A DNA stretch of 64,000 bases, from positions 248,001 to 312,000 of the forward strand of contig NZ_RZNF01000012.1 of NCBI RefSeq assembly GCF_003992725.1, given 5' to 3'. The notes below the pieces were generated by a model, which saw nothing but the letters and a program-made list of their open reading frames with translations, searched no databases and was not told the origin of the DNA. A program made the position numbers and the translations under genes. Positions 25,389 through 35,650 of the stretch are shown here, piece by piece. Each line of letters opens with the position of its first letter. Position 1 is the first letter of the stretch. The stretch comes from Rhodomicrobium lacus (GTDB lineage Bacteria; Pseudomonadota; Alphaproteobacteria; Rhizobiales; Rhodomicrobiaceae).

Positions 25389-27290
25389 ATGCATTTCCTC
25401 CGGAAAGTGGCCGTCTTCGTTCTGTTCGCCATCCTGATCGGCGCGTTCGCCATCAGCATGGGCGGCAATTATTACGGCGACCGCGAACGGCGACAGAGCG
25501 TGGCGACCGTCGGCTCCGTCAACATATCGCCGGAAGATTTCCGCCGCGCGTATCAGCGCGTTCTCGAAAATGTCAGCCAGCAGGCCGGACGGCGCATCTC
25601 GCCCGCGGAAGCGCAGGCGTTCGGCCTTCCGAACCGCGTGCTTCAGGGCCTGATCCAGGACGCAGCGCTCGATCTCGAAGCGAAGCAACTCGGCGTCGGT
25701 CTGTCCGAAGAGGGCGTGCGCCGGGGCATCACGAGCCTTGAGGTTTTCCAGGACAAGGGCGTGTTCAGCGCCGACAAATATCATCGCTTCCTTCAGAATA
25801 TCGGCTACACGGCGCCCTTCTTCGAGCAGGAATATAAGGGCGATCTCGTGCGCCGTCAGTTGCGCGGCGTCTTTGAAGGCAGCGGCGTGGTTTCGAAGGC
25901 GCTTCTCGAAGCCTACAACAAATTCGGCAACGAACAGCGCACGCTGGCCTATTTCATCCTTGCGCCCGAGGCGGCGGGTGCCGTGCCTGCTCCGACAGAG
26001 GCCGAACTGCAGGTTTTCTACGAGGACCGCAAGCCGCAATTCACGACGCCCGAACTTCGCAAGGTCGCGGCGCTTGCCATCTCGCCGCAGTCGGTCGCGA
26101 AGAGCCTGACCATCCCGGACGCCGATCTGAAGGCCGAATACGCGGCCAAGGCTTCCGTCTATTCCGTGCCCGAGCGTCGCAAGCTTGAGATCATCCCCTT
26201 CAAGACGCGCGCGGATGCCGACGCAGCCTATGCGAAGCTCAAGTCCGGCGCGCGGGACTTCCTCGGCGTGGCCAAGGACGCAGGCTTCAACCAGCCCGAT
26301 ATCGATGCGGGCGTCGTTTCCAGGCAGGAACTCGCTGACAAGTTCGGCATGAACGACGCCATCGTGAAGGCGGCCTTCTCGACCGAAAAGGAATGGACGG
26401 CGCGGCCCGTGGACGGCCCGGTGTCGACGGTCATCATCCGCGTGCTGGACGTGATCCCGGGGCAGGAACGCAGCTTCGATCAGGTCAAGGAGCAGATCCG
26501 CGCCGACCTCGCCAAGGTCCGCGCGCAGAGCGAATTCCAACGCCTCATCAAGGCCTTCGAGGAAGACCGCACGACGGGCGTTCCGCTCGCCGACAGCGCT
26601 CGGAAACTGAATTTGCCGCTTGAGGAAGTCACGTTCGACCGTTCGGCCAATGGCGCCGACGGCAAGCCGCTGACGATCTCCGCCGTGCCCGCCGCGCAAC
26701 TCGTCGATGCCGCCTTCAAATCCGATGTGGGCGTCGAAAACGAGGCGATCCGCCTTCAGGGCGGGGGCTATGCGTGGTTTGAAGTGAACGATGTCGTGAA
26801 GCCGCGCCAGAAGCCTCTCGAAGAGGTCAAGGGAGAGGTTGAGGCGGCATGGCGCGCGGATCAGGTTCGCGACAGGCTCTCATCGAGGGCTCGCGATCTC
26901 GTAGCGCGGCTCGACAAGGGCGAAGCCATCGCCGCCGTTGCGAAAAGCGTCGGCGCGACCGTCAAGACGAGCCAGCCGCTGAAGCGTAACGGCAAGGAAG
27001 ACGGTCTCCCGCCAGCCGCCGTTGCACAGGCTTTCGCCCTTCCCGAAGGCGGCGCCGGTTCGGCCGCTTCGGAAAACGGCACGTCGCGCGCTGTTTTCCA
27101 GGTCGCAAAAATCACGCCTCCCGGTCCCCTTTCGGAAGAGCAGGCCAAGGGCTTGGAACAGCAACTCGCCGGTGCAATCTCGGATGACAATTTCTCCGGC
27201 TTCTTGAACAGGATCACGACGACGTCGCCGATCTCCATCGACCGCAAGGCATTCGCCAACGTGGCGGGAGGCTCGTATGACGGTGAATAG
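25389..27290 (+). CDS. ppiD: Periplasmic chaperone / parvulin-type peptidyl-prolyl isomerase, PpiD-like
   Basis: The 633-residue protein is anchored by one N-terminal transmembrane helix (FLRKVAVFVLFAILIGAF). A SurA/PpiD-type chaperone domain follows (about 45-210), with RRAYQRVLENVSQQ and KYHRFLQNIGYTAPFFEQEY. A degenerate parvulin domain (about 260-390) and a C-terminal chaperone region complete it. PpiD assists nascent outer-membrane and periplasmic proteins as they leave the Sec channel. I take the ATG at 25389, which has AGGA nine bases upstream; a TTG at 25365 would overlap a CAAGCC/GGCTTG hairpin (25350-25367). The parvulin core lacks the usual strong GxLGxF motif, so isomerase activity is uncertain. 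Confidence 0.85.
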   Translation: MHFLRKVAVFVLFAILIGAFAISMGGNYYGDRERRQSVATVGSVNISPEDFRRAYQRVLENVSQQAGRRISPAEAQAFGLPNRVLQGLIQDAALDLEAKQLGVGLSEEGVRRGITSLEVFQDKGVFSADKYHRFLQNIGYTAPFFEQEYKGDLVRRQLRGVFEGSGVVSKALLEAYNKFGNEQRTLAYFILAPEAAGAVPAPTEAELQVFYEDRKPQFTTPELRKVAALAISPQSVAKSLTIPDADLKAEYAAKASVYSVPERRKLEIIPFKTRADADAAYAKLKSGARDFLGVAKDAGFNQPDIDAGVVSRQELADKFGMNDAIVKAAFSTEKEWTARPVDGPVSTVIIRVLDVIPGQERSFDQVKEQIRADLAKVRAQSEFQRLIKAFEEDRTTGVPLADSARKLNLPLEEVTFDRSANGADGKPLTISAVPAAQLVDAAFKSDVGVENEAIRLQGGGYAWFEVNDVVKPRQKPLEEVKGEVEAAWRADQVRDRLSSRARDLVARLDKGEAIAAVAKSVGATVKTSQPLKRNGKEDGLPPAAVAQAFALPEGGAGSAASENGTSRAVFQVAKITPPGPLSEEQAKGLEQQLAGAISDDNFSGFLNRITTTSPISIDRKAFANVAGGSYDGE

Positions 27291-27359
27291 CTTTCGATGG
27301 CGTCTCTCTCTCGTTTGATTTCCCCCGAGAGACGCAATCCCAATTCCGAGAAAAATCCG

Positions 27360-28877
27360 ATGAAGGTCGAACCTTCTGTTGCTGAGTTCACCGCCCGTTA
27401 CGACGCGGGCGCCGCGCAGCTCGTCTTCACCCGCCTTGTCGCAGACCTCGAAACGCCTGTCTCAGCCATGCTGAAGCTCGGCGTGTCGCGGCCATATTCG
27501 TTCCTGCTGGAATCCGTCGAGGGCGGCGCCGTGCGCGGCCGCTATTCGATCATCGGCCTCGATCCCGACCTTCTGTTCCGCGCTCATGGCGACGTGGCCG
27601 AGATCAATACCGATCCGCTGGTCAACGCGGATGCGTTCGCGCGCACCGGTGAAGGCACGCTTCAGGCGCTACGATCGCTGCTCGCGGCCTCGCACATCGA
27701 TATCCCGGCGACGTTGCCGCCCATGTCGGCGGGCGTGTTCGGCTATCTCGGCTACGACACCGTGCGCCTCGTGGAGCGGCTGCCGTCCGACAAGCCCGAT
27801 CCCGTCGGCGTCCCCGACGCGCTCCTGATGCGCCCGACCGTCATGCTCATCTTCGACGGGGTGAAGGACGAGATGACCATCGTCGCGGCGGTCCGCCCGC
27901 GACCGGGCCTGTCGGCCAAAGCCGCCTATTCGCGCGCCATCGACCGGCTGACGGAAATCCAGGACACGCTCGAACAGAAAAGCGCGCATGCCTCCTCGGC
28001 AGACGGCGTCTTCGATGCGATCCCCGCCGCCACGTCCAACATGCCGGCGCAGGCTTACATGGACATGGTGACGCGCTCGAAGGAGTACATCGCCGCCGGA
28101 GACATCTTCCAGGTGGTGCTGTCGCAGCGCTTTGCGGCGCCGTTCGAGCTGCCGCCCTTCGCGCTCTATCGCGCACTGCGCCGGGTGAACCCGTCGCCCT
28201 TCCTCTATTTCCTGAACTTCGGCGATTTCGCTGTGACGGGCTCAAGCCCCGAAATCCTCGTCCGCGTCCGCGACGGCGAAGTCACCATTCGCCCCATCGC
28301 GGGCACGCGCCCCAGAGGCGCCACGGCGGAAGACGACAAGCGCCTCGCCGCCGACCTCCTCGCCGACACGAAGGAGCGCGCGGAACACCTCATGCTGCTC
28401 GACCTCGGCCGCAACGATGTCGGCCGCGTCGCCGAGGTCGGCACGGTTCATGTCACCGGAAGCTTCTTTCTCGAATATTACAGCCAGGTGATGCACATCG
28501 TTTCGAATGTCGTCGGACGCCTCGATGGGAAATATGATTCCATCGACGCGCTGATGGCGGGCTTCCCGGCGGGCACGGTGTCGGGTGCGCCGAAGGTGCG
28601 GGCGATGCAGATCATCGACGAGCTGGAAACCGACAAGCGCGGCGTCTACGCCGGATGCATCGGCTATTTCGCGGCGAACGGCGAGATGGACACGTGCATT
28701 GCGCTTCGCACCGCGATCGTGAAGAATGGCACCATGTATGTGCAGGCGGGCGCGGGCATCGTTGCCGATTCCGTTCCTGCCTCCGAGCAGGCGGAGTGCG
28801 AAAACAAGGCGAAGGCGCTATTCCGGGCGGCGGAAGAGGCGGTGCGTTTCGCCGGACAGGCCGGGCGGGGTCAGTAG
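27360..28877 (+). CDS. trpE: Anthranilate synthase component I
   Basis: TrpE converts chorismate to anthranilate with ammonia from TrpG. The 505-residue product has the N-terminal feedback region (LLESVEGGAVRGRYS) and the chorismate-binding domain: GDIFQVVLSQRF, NPSPFLYFLNFGDFAVTGSS, IRPIAGTRPRGAT, MLLDLGRNDVGRVA, FPAGTVSGAPKVRAM and VQAGAGIVADS. LLES carries the serine that binds tryptophan in regulated enzymes. The ATG at 27360 gives standard length, and a GTG/ATG run upstream (27297) is less likely. It follows ppiD by 69 bases. I see no Trp-rich leader peptide or attenuator there. Confidence 0.95.
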   Translation: MKVEPSVAEFTARYDAGAAQLVFTRLVADLETPVSAMLKLGVSRPYSFLLESVEGGAVRGRYSIIGLDPDLLFRAHGDVAEINTDPLVNADAFARTGEGTLQALRSLLAASHIDIPATLPPMSAGVFGYLGYDTVRLVERLPSDKPDPVGVPDALLMRPTVMLIFDGVKDEMTIVAAVRPRPGLSAKAAYSRAIDRLTEIQDTLEQKSAHASSADGVFDAIPAATSNMPAQAYMDMVTRSKEYIAAGDIFQVVLSQRFAAPFELPPFALYRALRRVNPSPFLYFLNFGDFAVTGSSPEILVRVRDGEVTIRPIAGTRPRGATAEDDKRLAADLLADTKERAEHLMLLDLGRNDVGRVAEVGTVHVTGSFFLEYYSQVMHIVSNVVGRLDGKYDSIDALMAGFPAGTVSGAPKVRAMQIIDELETDKRGVYAGCIGYFAANGEMDTCIALRTAIVKNGTMYVQAGAGIVADSVPASEQAECENKAKALFRAAEEAVRFAGQAGRGQ

Positions 28878-28901
28878 CGGGGCGTTCTGGAGTAGTTTGC
28901 C

Positions 28902-29468
28902 ATGAAGACCGTAACGCTTTTCCGCCACGCCAAATCCGGCGACAAGGACAATCCGAATATCGACGATTTCGACCGGCCGCTGAACGATCGAGGCCTCAAG
29001 GCTGCGCCGAAAATGGGAGCCGCCCTGCGCGATCGCGGCGTCCGCCCCAATCTCATCCTCTGCTCGCCGTCTGTCCGTACGCGGCAGACGCTGAAGCTGG
29101 CAGCTGCCGCCGCGTGGGACAATCCGCCGGATGAGCGCTTCGAAAAGAAGATCTACGAGGCGAGCGAACGCACCTTGTTGAAGCTTCTGCGGGAAAGCCC
29201 AGGCGACGCGGATCACGTGATGCTCGTCGGCCATAACCCCGGCTTGCAGGATCTGGCCGTGACGCTTGCTCAGCCCGGCAGCGCCGAGCGTCACGCGCTG
29301 AAGGAAAAATTGCCGACCGCCGCCATCGTCAGCTTCAATTTCGACGCTGACGCGTGGAGCGATCTGGAGCCGGGGGCGGGCCGCGTCCGCCTCTTCATCA
29401 CGCCGAACACGCTTCCGTCATCGGGCCTGGGAAATACGGTTCCGCCGCATGGCCAAGGACAAGAATAA
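28902..29468 (+). CDS. SixA-like phosphohistidine phosphatase
   Basis: The 188-residue histidine-phosphatase-superfamily protein starts with LFRHAKSG, the RHxxS/RHG-type motif with the phospho-accepting His. CSPSVRTRQTL and VMLVGHNPGLQDL supply the second Arg and second His. SixA dephosphorylates phosphohistidine on phosphorelay or phosphotransfer proteins. It starts 25 bases after trpE, and its stop overlaps the trpG start by one base (TAATG), so it is embedded in the trp operon. No metabolic link to tryptophan synthesis is evident. The C-terminal 25 residues are extra relative to the core fold. Confidence 0.8.
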   Translation: MKTVTLFRHAKSGDKDNPNIDDFDRPLNDRGLKAAPKMGAALRDRGVRPNLILCSPSVRTRQTLKLAAAAAWDNPPDERFEKKIYEASERTLLKLLRESPGDADHVMLVGHNPGLQDLAVTLAQPGSAERHALKEKLPTAAIVSFNFDADAWSDLEPGAGRVRLFITPNTLPSSGLGNTVPPHGQGQE

Positions 29469-30096
29469 TGATCATCATCATCGATAATTACGACAGCTTC
29501 ACTTACAACCTCGTCCATTACTTCGGCGATCTCGGCGTGGAAACGCTGGTCTATCGCAACGACGAAAAGACGGTGCCCCAAGTCTTCGCCGAGAAGCCCG
29601 AAGCCATTGTGATGTCGCCCGGCCCGTGTACGCCCAACGAGGCGGGCATCTGCCTCGAACTCGTGCGCGAGAACAAGGGCCGCATCCCGCTGTTCGGCGT
29701 CTGCCTCGGCCATCAGACCATCGGGCAGGCGTTCGGCGGGAAGGTCATCCGCGCGCCGATCCTCATGCACGGCAAGATATCGCACATACATCATGAGGGC
29801 ACGAGCCTGTTTCGCGGCCTGCCGGATGCGTTCGAGGCGACGCGCTACCACTCGCTGATCGTCGAAAGCGGCACGCTGCCCGACTGCCTCACCGCGACGG
29901 CGCGCACCTCGGATGGCCTCATCATGGCGCTCGAACACAAGGACGAGCCGACATATGGCGTGCAGTTTCATCCCGAGAGCATCGCGAGCCAGTACGGTCA
30001 TGCGATCCTCGCGAACTTCCTGACGTTGGCGGGGGTCCGCTTCTCGCCGAGAAAGCCGGGGCTTTTGCCTTCCGCGCCCTCCGCAACCGTGGCAGC

Positions 30097-30100
<4 letters not shown>
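29468..30100 (+). CDS. trpG: Anthranilate synthase glutamine amidotransferase component II
   Basis: TrpG hydrolyses glutamine and channels ammonia to TrpE. The 210-residue class I amidotransferase has the nucleophile Cys79 (GVCLGHQTIGQ) and the catalytic His168/Glu170 (YGVQFHPES). The DNYDSFTYNLVHY N-terminus and SPGPCTPNEAG are typical of TrpG/PabA. A dual role in folate synthesis (PabA) is possible because the two are not separable by motif. The ATG overlaps the phosphatase stop and the stop overlaps the trpD GTG (GTGA), so translation is coupled on both sides. Confidence 0.93.
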
Positions 30101-31215
<1,115 letters not shown>

Positions 31216-31218
31216 ACC

Positions 31219-32037
31219 ATGAGCATTCTCGACCGCATCGTCGCCTACAAGAAAGAGGAAGTGGCCGCCGCGAAAGCGCAGGTTCCGCTTGCCGAGCTTG
31301 AGGATCGCGCCGCCGCCGCGCCGAGAGCGCGAGACTTCTTCGACGCGCTTTCGCGCCGCGTGGCCGTGGTCGAGCCGGCGCTGATCGCCGAGGTGAAGAA
31401 GGCCAGCCCGTCGCGCGGACTGATCCGCCCGGATTTCGACCCCGCCGCCATCGCGCGCGCCTATGAAGCTGGCGGAGCGGCTTGCCTTTCGGTGCTGACG
31501 GACGGACCGTCGTTCCAGGGCGCGCCGGCCTATCTCGTCGCTGCGCGAGAAGCCTGCTCGCTGCCGGTGCTGCGCAAGGATTTCATGGTCGATCCCTATC
31601 AGGTGACGGAGGCGCGCGCGATGGGGGCGGACTGCATCCTCGTCATCATGGCCTGCACGAGCGATGCGCTGGCCGAAGAGTTGATTGCGAACGCGAGCAC
31701 TCACAACATGGATGTGCTCGTGGAAGTGCATAACGAGGACGAGTTAAGCCGCGCGCTCGCGCTCGATTCCTGGCTGATCGGCATCAACAACCGCGACCTC
31801 AACAGCTTCGATATCACGCTGGAGACGACCGAAAGGCTGGCGCGCCTCATCCCGCCGGGGCGGATCATCGTTTCCGAAAGCGGCATCTTCGCCCCGTCGG
31901 ACATTGAAAGGCTCATGCGAGAAGGCGCGGGCGCATTCCTCGTCGGGGAAAGTCTCATGCGCCACGACGACGTTGCAGCCGCGACGCGCACCCTTCTCGG
32001 CCGTTCTGTCGGCCAAGGGCAGGCCGCAACCGCATGA
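31219..32037 (+). CDS. trpC: Indole-3-glycerol phosphate synthase
   Basis: TrpC closes the indole ring from CdRP. The 272-residue beta/alpha barrel has the catalytic set typical of the family: [20 protein letters not shown] (two key Lys), [34 protein letters not shown] and VSESGI, with the phosphate-binding [12 protein letters not shown]. The stop overlaps the moaC ATG (ATGA at 32034-32037). trpF, trpB and trpA are not in the window, in keeping with their separate location in many alphaproteobacteria. Confidence 0.95.
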   Translation: MSILDRIVAYKKEEVAAAKAQVPLAELEDRAAAAPRARDFFDALSRRVAVVEPALIAEVKKASPSRGLIRPDFDPAAIARAYEAGGAACLSVLTDGPSFQGAPAYLVAAREACSLPVLRKDFMVDPYQVTEARAMGADCILVIMACTSDALAEELIANASTHNMDVLVEVHNEDELSRALALDSWLIGINNRDLNSFDITLETTERLARLIPPGRIIVSESGIFAPSDIERLMREGAGAFLVGESLMRHDDVAAATRTLLGRSVGQGQAATA

Positions 32038-32516
32038 GCGGGCTTTCCCATATCGATGGGAAGGGCGAGGCCGCCATGGTCGACGTTGCGGACAAGGCCG
32101 AAACATTGCGCGCGGCGATAGCGGAAGGCTGGCTCGTCACGGCGAGCGAAACCTTGACGCTGATCGAGGACGGCGCCATCGCCAAGGGCGACGTGCTGGC
32201 CGTTGCGCGGGTCGCGGGGATCATGGCGGCGAAACGCACCGCCGACCTCATCCCGCTATGCCACCCGCTTTCGCTTTCGAAGGTCAGCATCGCGTTTGAA
32301 TTGCGCCGCGACCGTCCGGGCGTGCGTGTCGAGGCGCTCGCGAAGGCCACCGGCAAGACCGGCGTCGAGATGGAGGCGCTGACGGCGGTTTCGGTCGCCT
32401 GTCTCACGCTTTACGACATGCTGAAGGCTGCGGACAGGTCGATGACAATCGACGGTGTGCGCCTTCTGAAGAAAACCGGCGGACGACACGGCGATACGCC
32501 CGAAGCACGCTCATGA
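32034..32516 (+). CDS. moaC: Cyclic pyranopterin monophosphate synthase MoaC
   Basis: MoaC turns the MoaA product into cyclic pyranopterin monophosphate, the first stable intermediate of molybdenum cofactor. The 160-residue product has [48 protein letters not shown] and the conserved MLKAADRSM. The N-terminal [14 protein letters not shown] is the family signature. It is translationally coupled to trpC. moeA, its frequent neighbour in related bacteria, lies at 13.3 kb here. No terminator is obvious downstream, only a perfect palindrome at 32662-32679. Confidence 0.95.
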   Translation: MSGLSHIDGKGEAAMVDVADKAETLRAAIAEGWLVTASETLTLIEDGAIAKGDVLAVARVAGIMAAKRTADLIPLCHPLSLSKVSIAFELRRDRPGVRVEALAKATGKTGVEMEALTAVSVACLTLYDMLKAADRSMTIDGVRLLKKTGGRHGDTPEARS

Positions 32517-32661
32517 CGCATTGAAAAGCGCGCCACAACTCTTCGTTGCAGCGCTGTCCTGCGGGGAAACCGGCGTAAGCACAAACACCAGCTTGGCGTC
32601 CGCCAGAAGCTCGCCCTGACCTTCAGAACGGCACCTCTTGCCTGAGCACCGGCGCCCTTCT

Positions 32662-32679
32662 CGAAGCGCATGCGCTTCG
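32662..32679. repeat. 18-base perfect palindrome and adjacent G/C hairpin
   Basis: CGAAGCGCATGCGCTTCG reads identically on both strands. A second hairpin, GGGGGC (32699-32704) with GCCCCC (32710-32715), follows just before the L,D-transpeptidase stop codon. Neither is followed by a T run. They lie between the convergent moaC and L,D-transpeptidase genes and may act as a Rho-assisted or bidirectional stop. Confidence 0.5.
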
Positions 32680-32719
32680 TGAATGAGCGAGTGCTGTCGG
32701 GGGCTGCACGCCCCCGCCG

Positions 32720-34900
32720 CTACCAGTCGAACGGGCTCCAGGCTTCGCGATTGCGCGGACGGGGTTGAGGTTCGCGCCCGTAGGGGTCGGCGCCGCGAAG
32801 CGGGCGTCCATATTGATCGAGCCGCTGGTCGGATGTGGTATCCCGTGCCTCGCGCTGCGGCTGGGCCGGCTCCTGCGCTACAGCAACGACGGGATCGCCC
32901 GCGAACCGGAAACTCTCTCCCTTGAGAGCACTGGCGACACGTGCATCGAGGCCGTAAAGGTCTGAAAAGTAGCGGATCTCGCCCTTTTCATCCGGCGCGG
33001 CCGTGAAATACACCATGTGAACAGGGATCGTCTTGGTGAGCTTGTTCTCTACCGTCTGACCGGTTTCGATCTGGCGGCGGATCTGCTCGGGCGTCGTTCC
33101 GTTGTCGTAAGCGAGGATGACTTCCGCGAAGCGCAGCGGATTTTGCGTGCGCATGCAGCCATGGCTGAACGCGCGCGTGGCCGAGCCGAACAGGCTCTTT
33201 TCCGGCGTGTCGTGCATGTACACGTCGTGCTTGTTCGGGAAGCGGAATTTCACCATACCGAGCGCGTTGCGCGGCCCGGCGGGCTGAATGAAGCTGTAGC
33301 GGCGCACGTCCACACGGGACCAGTCGACCGAATCGGGATCGACATCGCGTCCGTTGTAGGTCACGCGAAGACCGCCGAGCCGCTGAAGAACGCTCGACGC
33401 GCCTCCTCCGCCACCGCCGCCCGCGTTGCGCCGGCCACCGAGAAAATCGAAGAAATCTTCGACGGGGGCACTTGGCGCCGCTCGCCTGAGCTTCGGCGCG
33501 ATCTCGTTGGCCTTTATGCCGTCCGGCACGCCCCATTCCGGGTTGAAGATGACGAATTGCATGTTCGCCGAAAAGGACGGGGTTTGCGAAGTTGGCTTGC
33601 CGACGACGATACGCTCCTGCAACACCATCCGGCCGCGATCGTATACGCGCGTGATCTGTTCGGGGATCGAATTCCAGACGTAGAAATCGCCGAGATTGTC
33701 CGGCATCCAGCGCCAGCGCTCCATGTTCACGATGAGGCGCATCTTCTTTTCTTCGACCGAGGCACCGACGCCTTCGTTCAAGGCCGCGCGGAGCTTCTTG
33801 TCGACGATACCGTTAACCTCAAGGCCCCGCTCCTTCTGGAAACGGTTCACCGCGACGAGCAACGCTTCGTCGTAAATCGTGTCGCGAGGCGCTTCGAGAC
33901 CCGCATTGAGTCGCTTCCTGATGAGCGCGATCTGCGCGTCGTCGTCGCCGGGCTTGAACGTCTTCCCGGCGGGGATGCGGATGGATGGGGCGCCGCTGTC
34001 TGTGGCCTTGCCGAGCGCAATGAGTGCCTGGCGAAGCTGCTTGAACTGCTCGGATTTCGGATGCAGGCCGCGCAGATATGCATCGGCCTCGTCAGCCGAG
34101 GCGATGGCTTCGAGCACCGATTTCGGCACGTAGACGTGCGGCTTGCGGTCCATCGCGGGGCTGATCGACGGCGGGTCGAGACGGCCGCCCCGCGCGTGGC
34201 GCGCATATTTCAGCACGGCGAGCGAGAGCTTCACTTCGGCATCGGCGCGCGCTTCGGCTGTGGCGCCGGCGCTGTCGGGAAGCTCGAACGCTGTGGCATC
34301 GAGGCCGTAGCTGTCGGCGGCGCGGATCTCGCGAATGGTCTTGAGGGCGGCGGGCGTGAAGCCCTCGGCCGTGGTCCAGATGGGTTTGCCCTTGGCCGCG
34401 TTATAGAACGCCTTCACTGCGCCGACATCGTCGCGCGCGTCCGCCTTGCCGCCCGCGTTGGCGGCGCGCTCGACGACAAGCGGCGCAACGGCATCGCCGG
34501 CAGGCGCTTCAGCGGCAGCCGCGGGATGCGCGGGTGCGCCGGGGGCAAGCAGCGCTGCTCCATCATCCTCAGGCGGAGCGAGCGGATCGGGGATTGCGCT
34601 TTCGATCGGGGAGTCTGACGCCGCCGGGGCTTCGTGCTTCGCGGCGGCATTCTTGACGGAGGGATTGGCTGCATGCACGGCGGGGGCTTTGTGCGGCGTG
34701 ACTTCCGCCTTGACGTCGTCGAGCGAACCGGGAGCGGGCGCGGCGTTTTCCGGCCCCGCTTCGGTCTGCGGCTCCGTCGTCGCGAGCGCGTCCAGATCGG
34801 CGAGCGGCGGCCGGTTATCGGCGTCCTGTGCCATCGCCTGCGGGACAACGGTCGAGAGACAGGCGATCAGCGCCAGCCGCGACGTGAAACTCAGATTCAT
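32720..34900 (-). CDS. L,D-transpeptidase, YcbB (LdtD) family
   Basis: The 726-residue exported enzyme begins with a signal peptide (MNLSFTSRLALIACLSTVVPQAMA). A long Ala/Pro-rich linker (about 25-160) follows, then a YcbB-type alpha-helical scaffold domain (about 165-310) and a peptidoglycan-binding repeat (about 320-385, VNRFQKERGLEVNGIVDKKL). The YkuD catalytic domain carries SHGCMR with the nucleophile near Cys581. Such enzymes make 3-3 crosslinks in peptidoglycan. The catalytic domain is interrupted by a Gly-rich insertion (RRNAGGGGGGGASS, about 500). GGAGAGGG upstream supports the start at 34900; ATGs at 34921 and 35038 are less fitting. The C-terminal tail is Arg/Pro-rich. Confidence 0.9.
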   Translation of the reverse strand: MNLSFTSRLALIACLSTVVPQAMAQDADNRPPLADLDALATTEPQTEAGPENAAPAPGSLDDVKAEVTPHKAPAVHAANPSVKNAAAKHEAPAASDSPIESAIPDPLAPPEDDGAALLAPGAPAHPAAAAEAPAGDAVAPLVVERAANAGGKADARDDVGAVKAFYNAAKGKPIWTTAEGFTPAALKTIREIRAADSYGLDATAFELPDSAGATAEARADAEVKLSLAVLKYARHARGGRLDPPSISPAMDRKPHVYVPKSVLEAIASADEADAYLRGLHPKSEQFKQLRQALIALGKATDSGAPSIRIPAGKTFKPGDDDAQIALIRKRLNAGLEAPRDTIYDEALLVAVNRFQKERGLEVNGIVDKKLRAALNEGVGASVEEKKMRLIVNMERWRWMPDNLGDFYVWNSIPEQITRVYDRGRMVLQERIVVGKPTSQTPSFSANMQFVIFNPEWGVPDGIKANEIAPKLRRAAPSAPVEDFFDFLGGRRNAGGGGGGGASSVLQRLGGLRVTYNGRDVDPDSVDWSRVDVRRYSFIQPAGPRNALGMVKFRFPNKHDVYMHDTPEKSLFGSATRAFSHGCMRTQNPLRFAEVILAYDNGTTPEQIRRQIETGQTVENKLTKTIPVHMVYFTAAPDEKGEIRYFSDLYGLDARVASALKGESFRFAGDPVVAVAQEPAQPQREARDTTSDQRLDQYGRPLRGADPYGREPQPRPRNREAWSPFDW

Positions 34901-35176
34901 GACAACCCTCTCCAGCCCCATCAGAACACGTTCGCCGCTTTGCCCGACGCGCGGCAGACAGCCACAACTCACAGAAAAAAGGGCAGCCGAATGCGCATTC
35001 TCGCGAACGCGCCCCAGTCGCCCACTCGTGTTTCGCACAAGTTATGCGGTAAAAGCTGACGTGGCAAGTTAACGATAGCGCAACCTTAGACATTGCCGCG
35101 CTTCCGCTTTGCCGTGCGCCAGAGGACAGGTCGCAGTTGCCGTGGTCGCGAGTCGCTGCGACCGTATTCGTGGGAT

Positions 35177-35563
35177 TTAGTCTTTCACCGCGACGACTTC
35201 GATCTCGACATGCGCGCCGCCGGGAAGCGCCGTAATGCCGATTGTCGTGCGTGAGGGATACGGCGCCGTGAAATGCGTCTCATAAACGGCGTTCATGGCC
35301 GCAAAGTCGTTCATGTCGGTGAGGTAGACGTTCGACTTCACGACGTTGTCGAGAGTGAGGCCCGCTTCTTTCAGCACGGCGGCGATACCCTTCAGGATCT
35401 GGTCCGTCTCCGGTCCCGCCCCGCCCTCGACGAGCTTGTTCGTCACCGGGTCGGTGCCGAGCTGGCCCGACAGAAACAGCGTGTTCCCTGCCCAGACGGC
35501 ACGGGAATATGGCCCGAGGGCCCTTCCAAGGCCCGGTGCATCGATAATGGCGCGACGTGTCAT
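35177..35563 (-). CDS. RidA family enamine/imine deaminase
   Basis: The 128-residue protein matches RidA (YjgF/YER057c/UK114) along its full length: GPYSRAVWAGNTLFLSGQLG, NVYLTDMNDFAAMNAVYE, PSRTTIGITALPGG and EIEVVAV. The Arg in PSRTT binds substrate carboxylates. RidA hydrolyses reactive 2-aminoacrylate released by PLP enzymes, protecting metabolism. The start at 35563 (MTRRAIID) is chosen for the normal family length. It lies 87 bases downstream of the NAD-glutamate dehydrogenase on the same strand, a plausible pairing in amino-acid catabolism. Confidence 0.88.
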   Translation of the reverse strand: MTRRAIIDAPGLGRALGPYSRAVWAGNTLFLSGQLGTDPVTNKLVEGGAGPETDQILKGIAAVLKEAGLTLDNVVKSNVYLTDMNDFAAMNAVYETHFTAPYPSRTTIGITALPGGAHVEIEVVAVKD

Positions 35564-35650
35564 GGCATCCTCCCGAAAATCGGCTGTTCTTCCAACGGAT
35601 ACACGAGCGGGCCCCATCGGGGAAGTGCGTTTGCGCGCGCCCTTTGCGCC

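Noticed and set aside
27291-27359. Search for a trp leader peptide/attenuator before trpE
   Set aside because: No Trp-codon cluster or alternative hairpins are visible in the 69 bases between ppiD and trpE.
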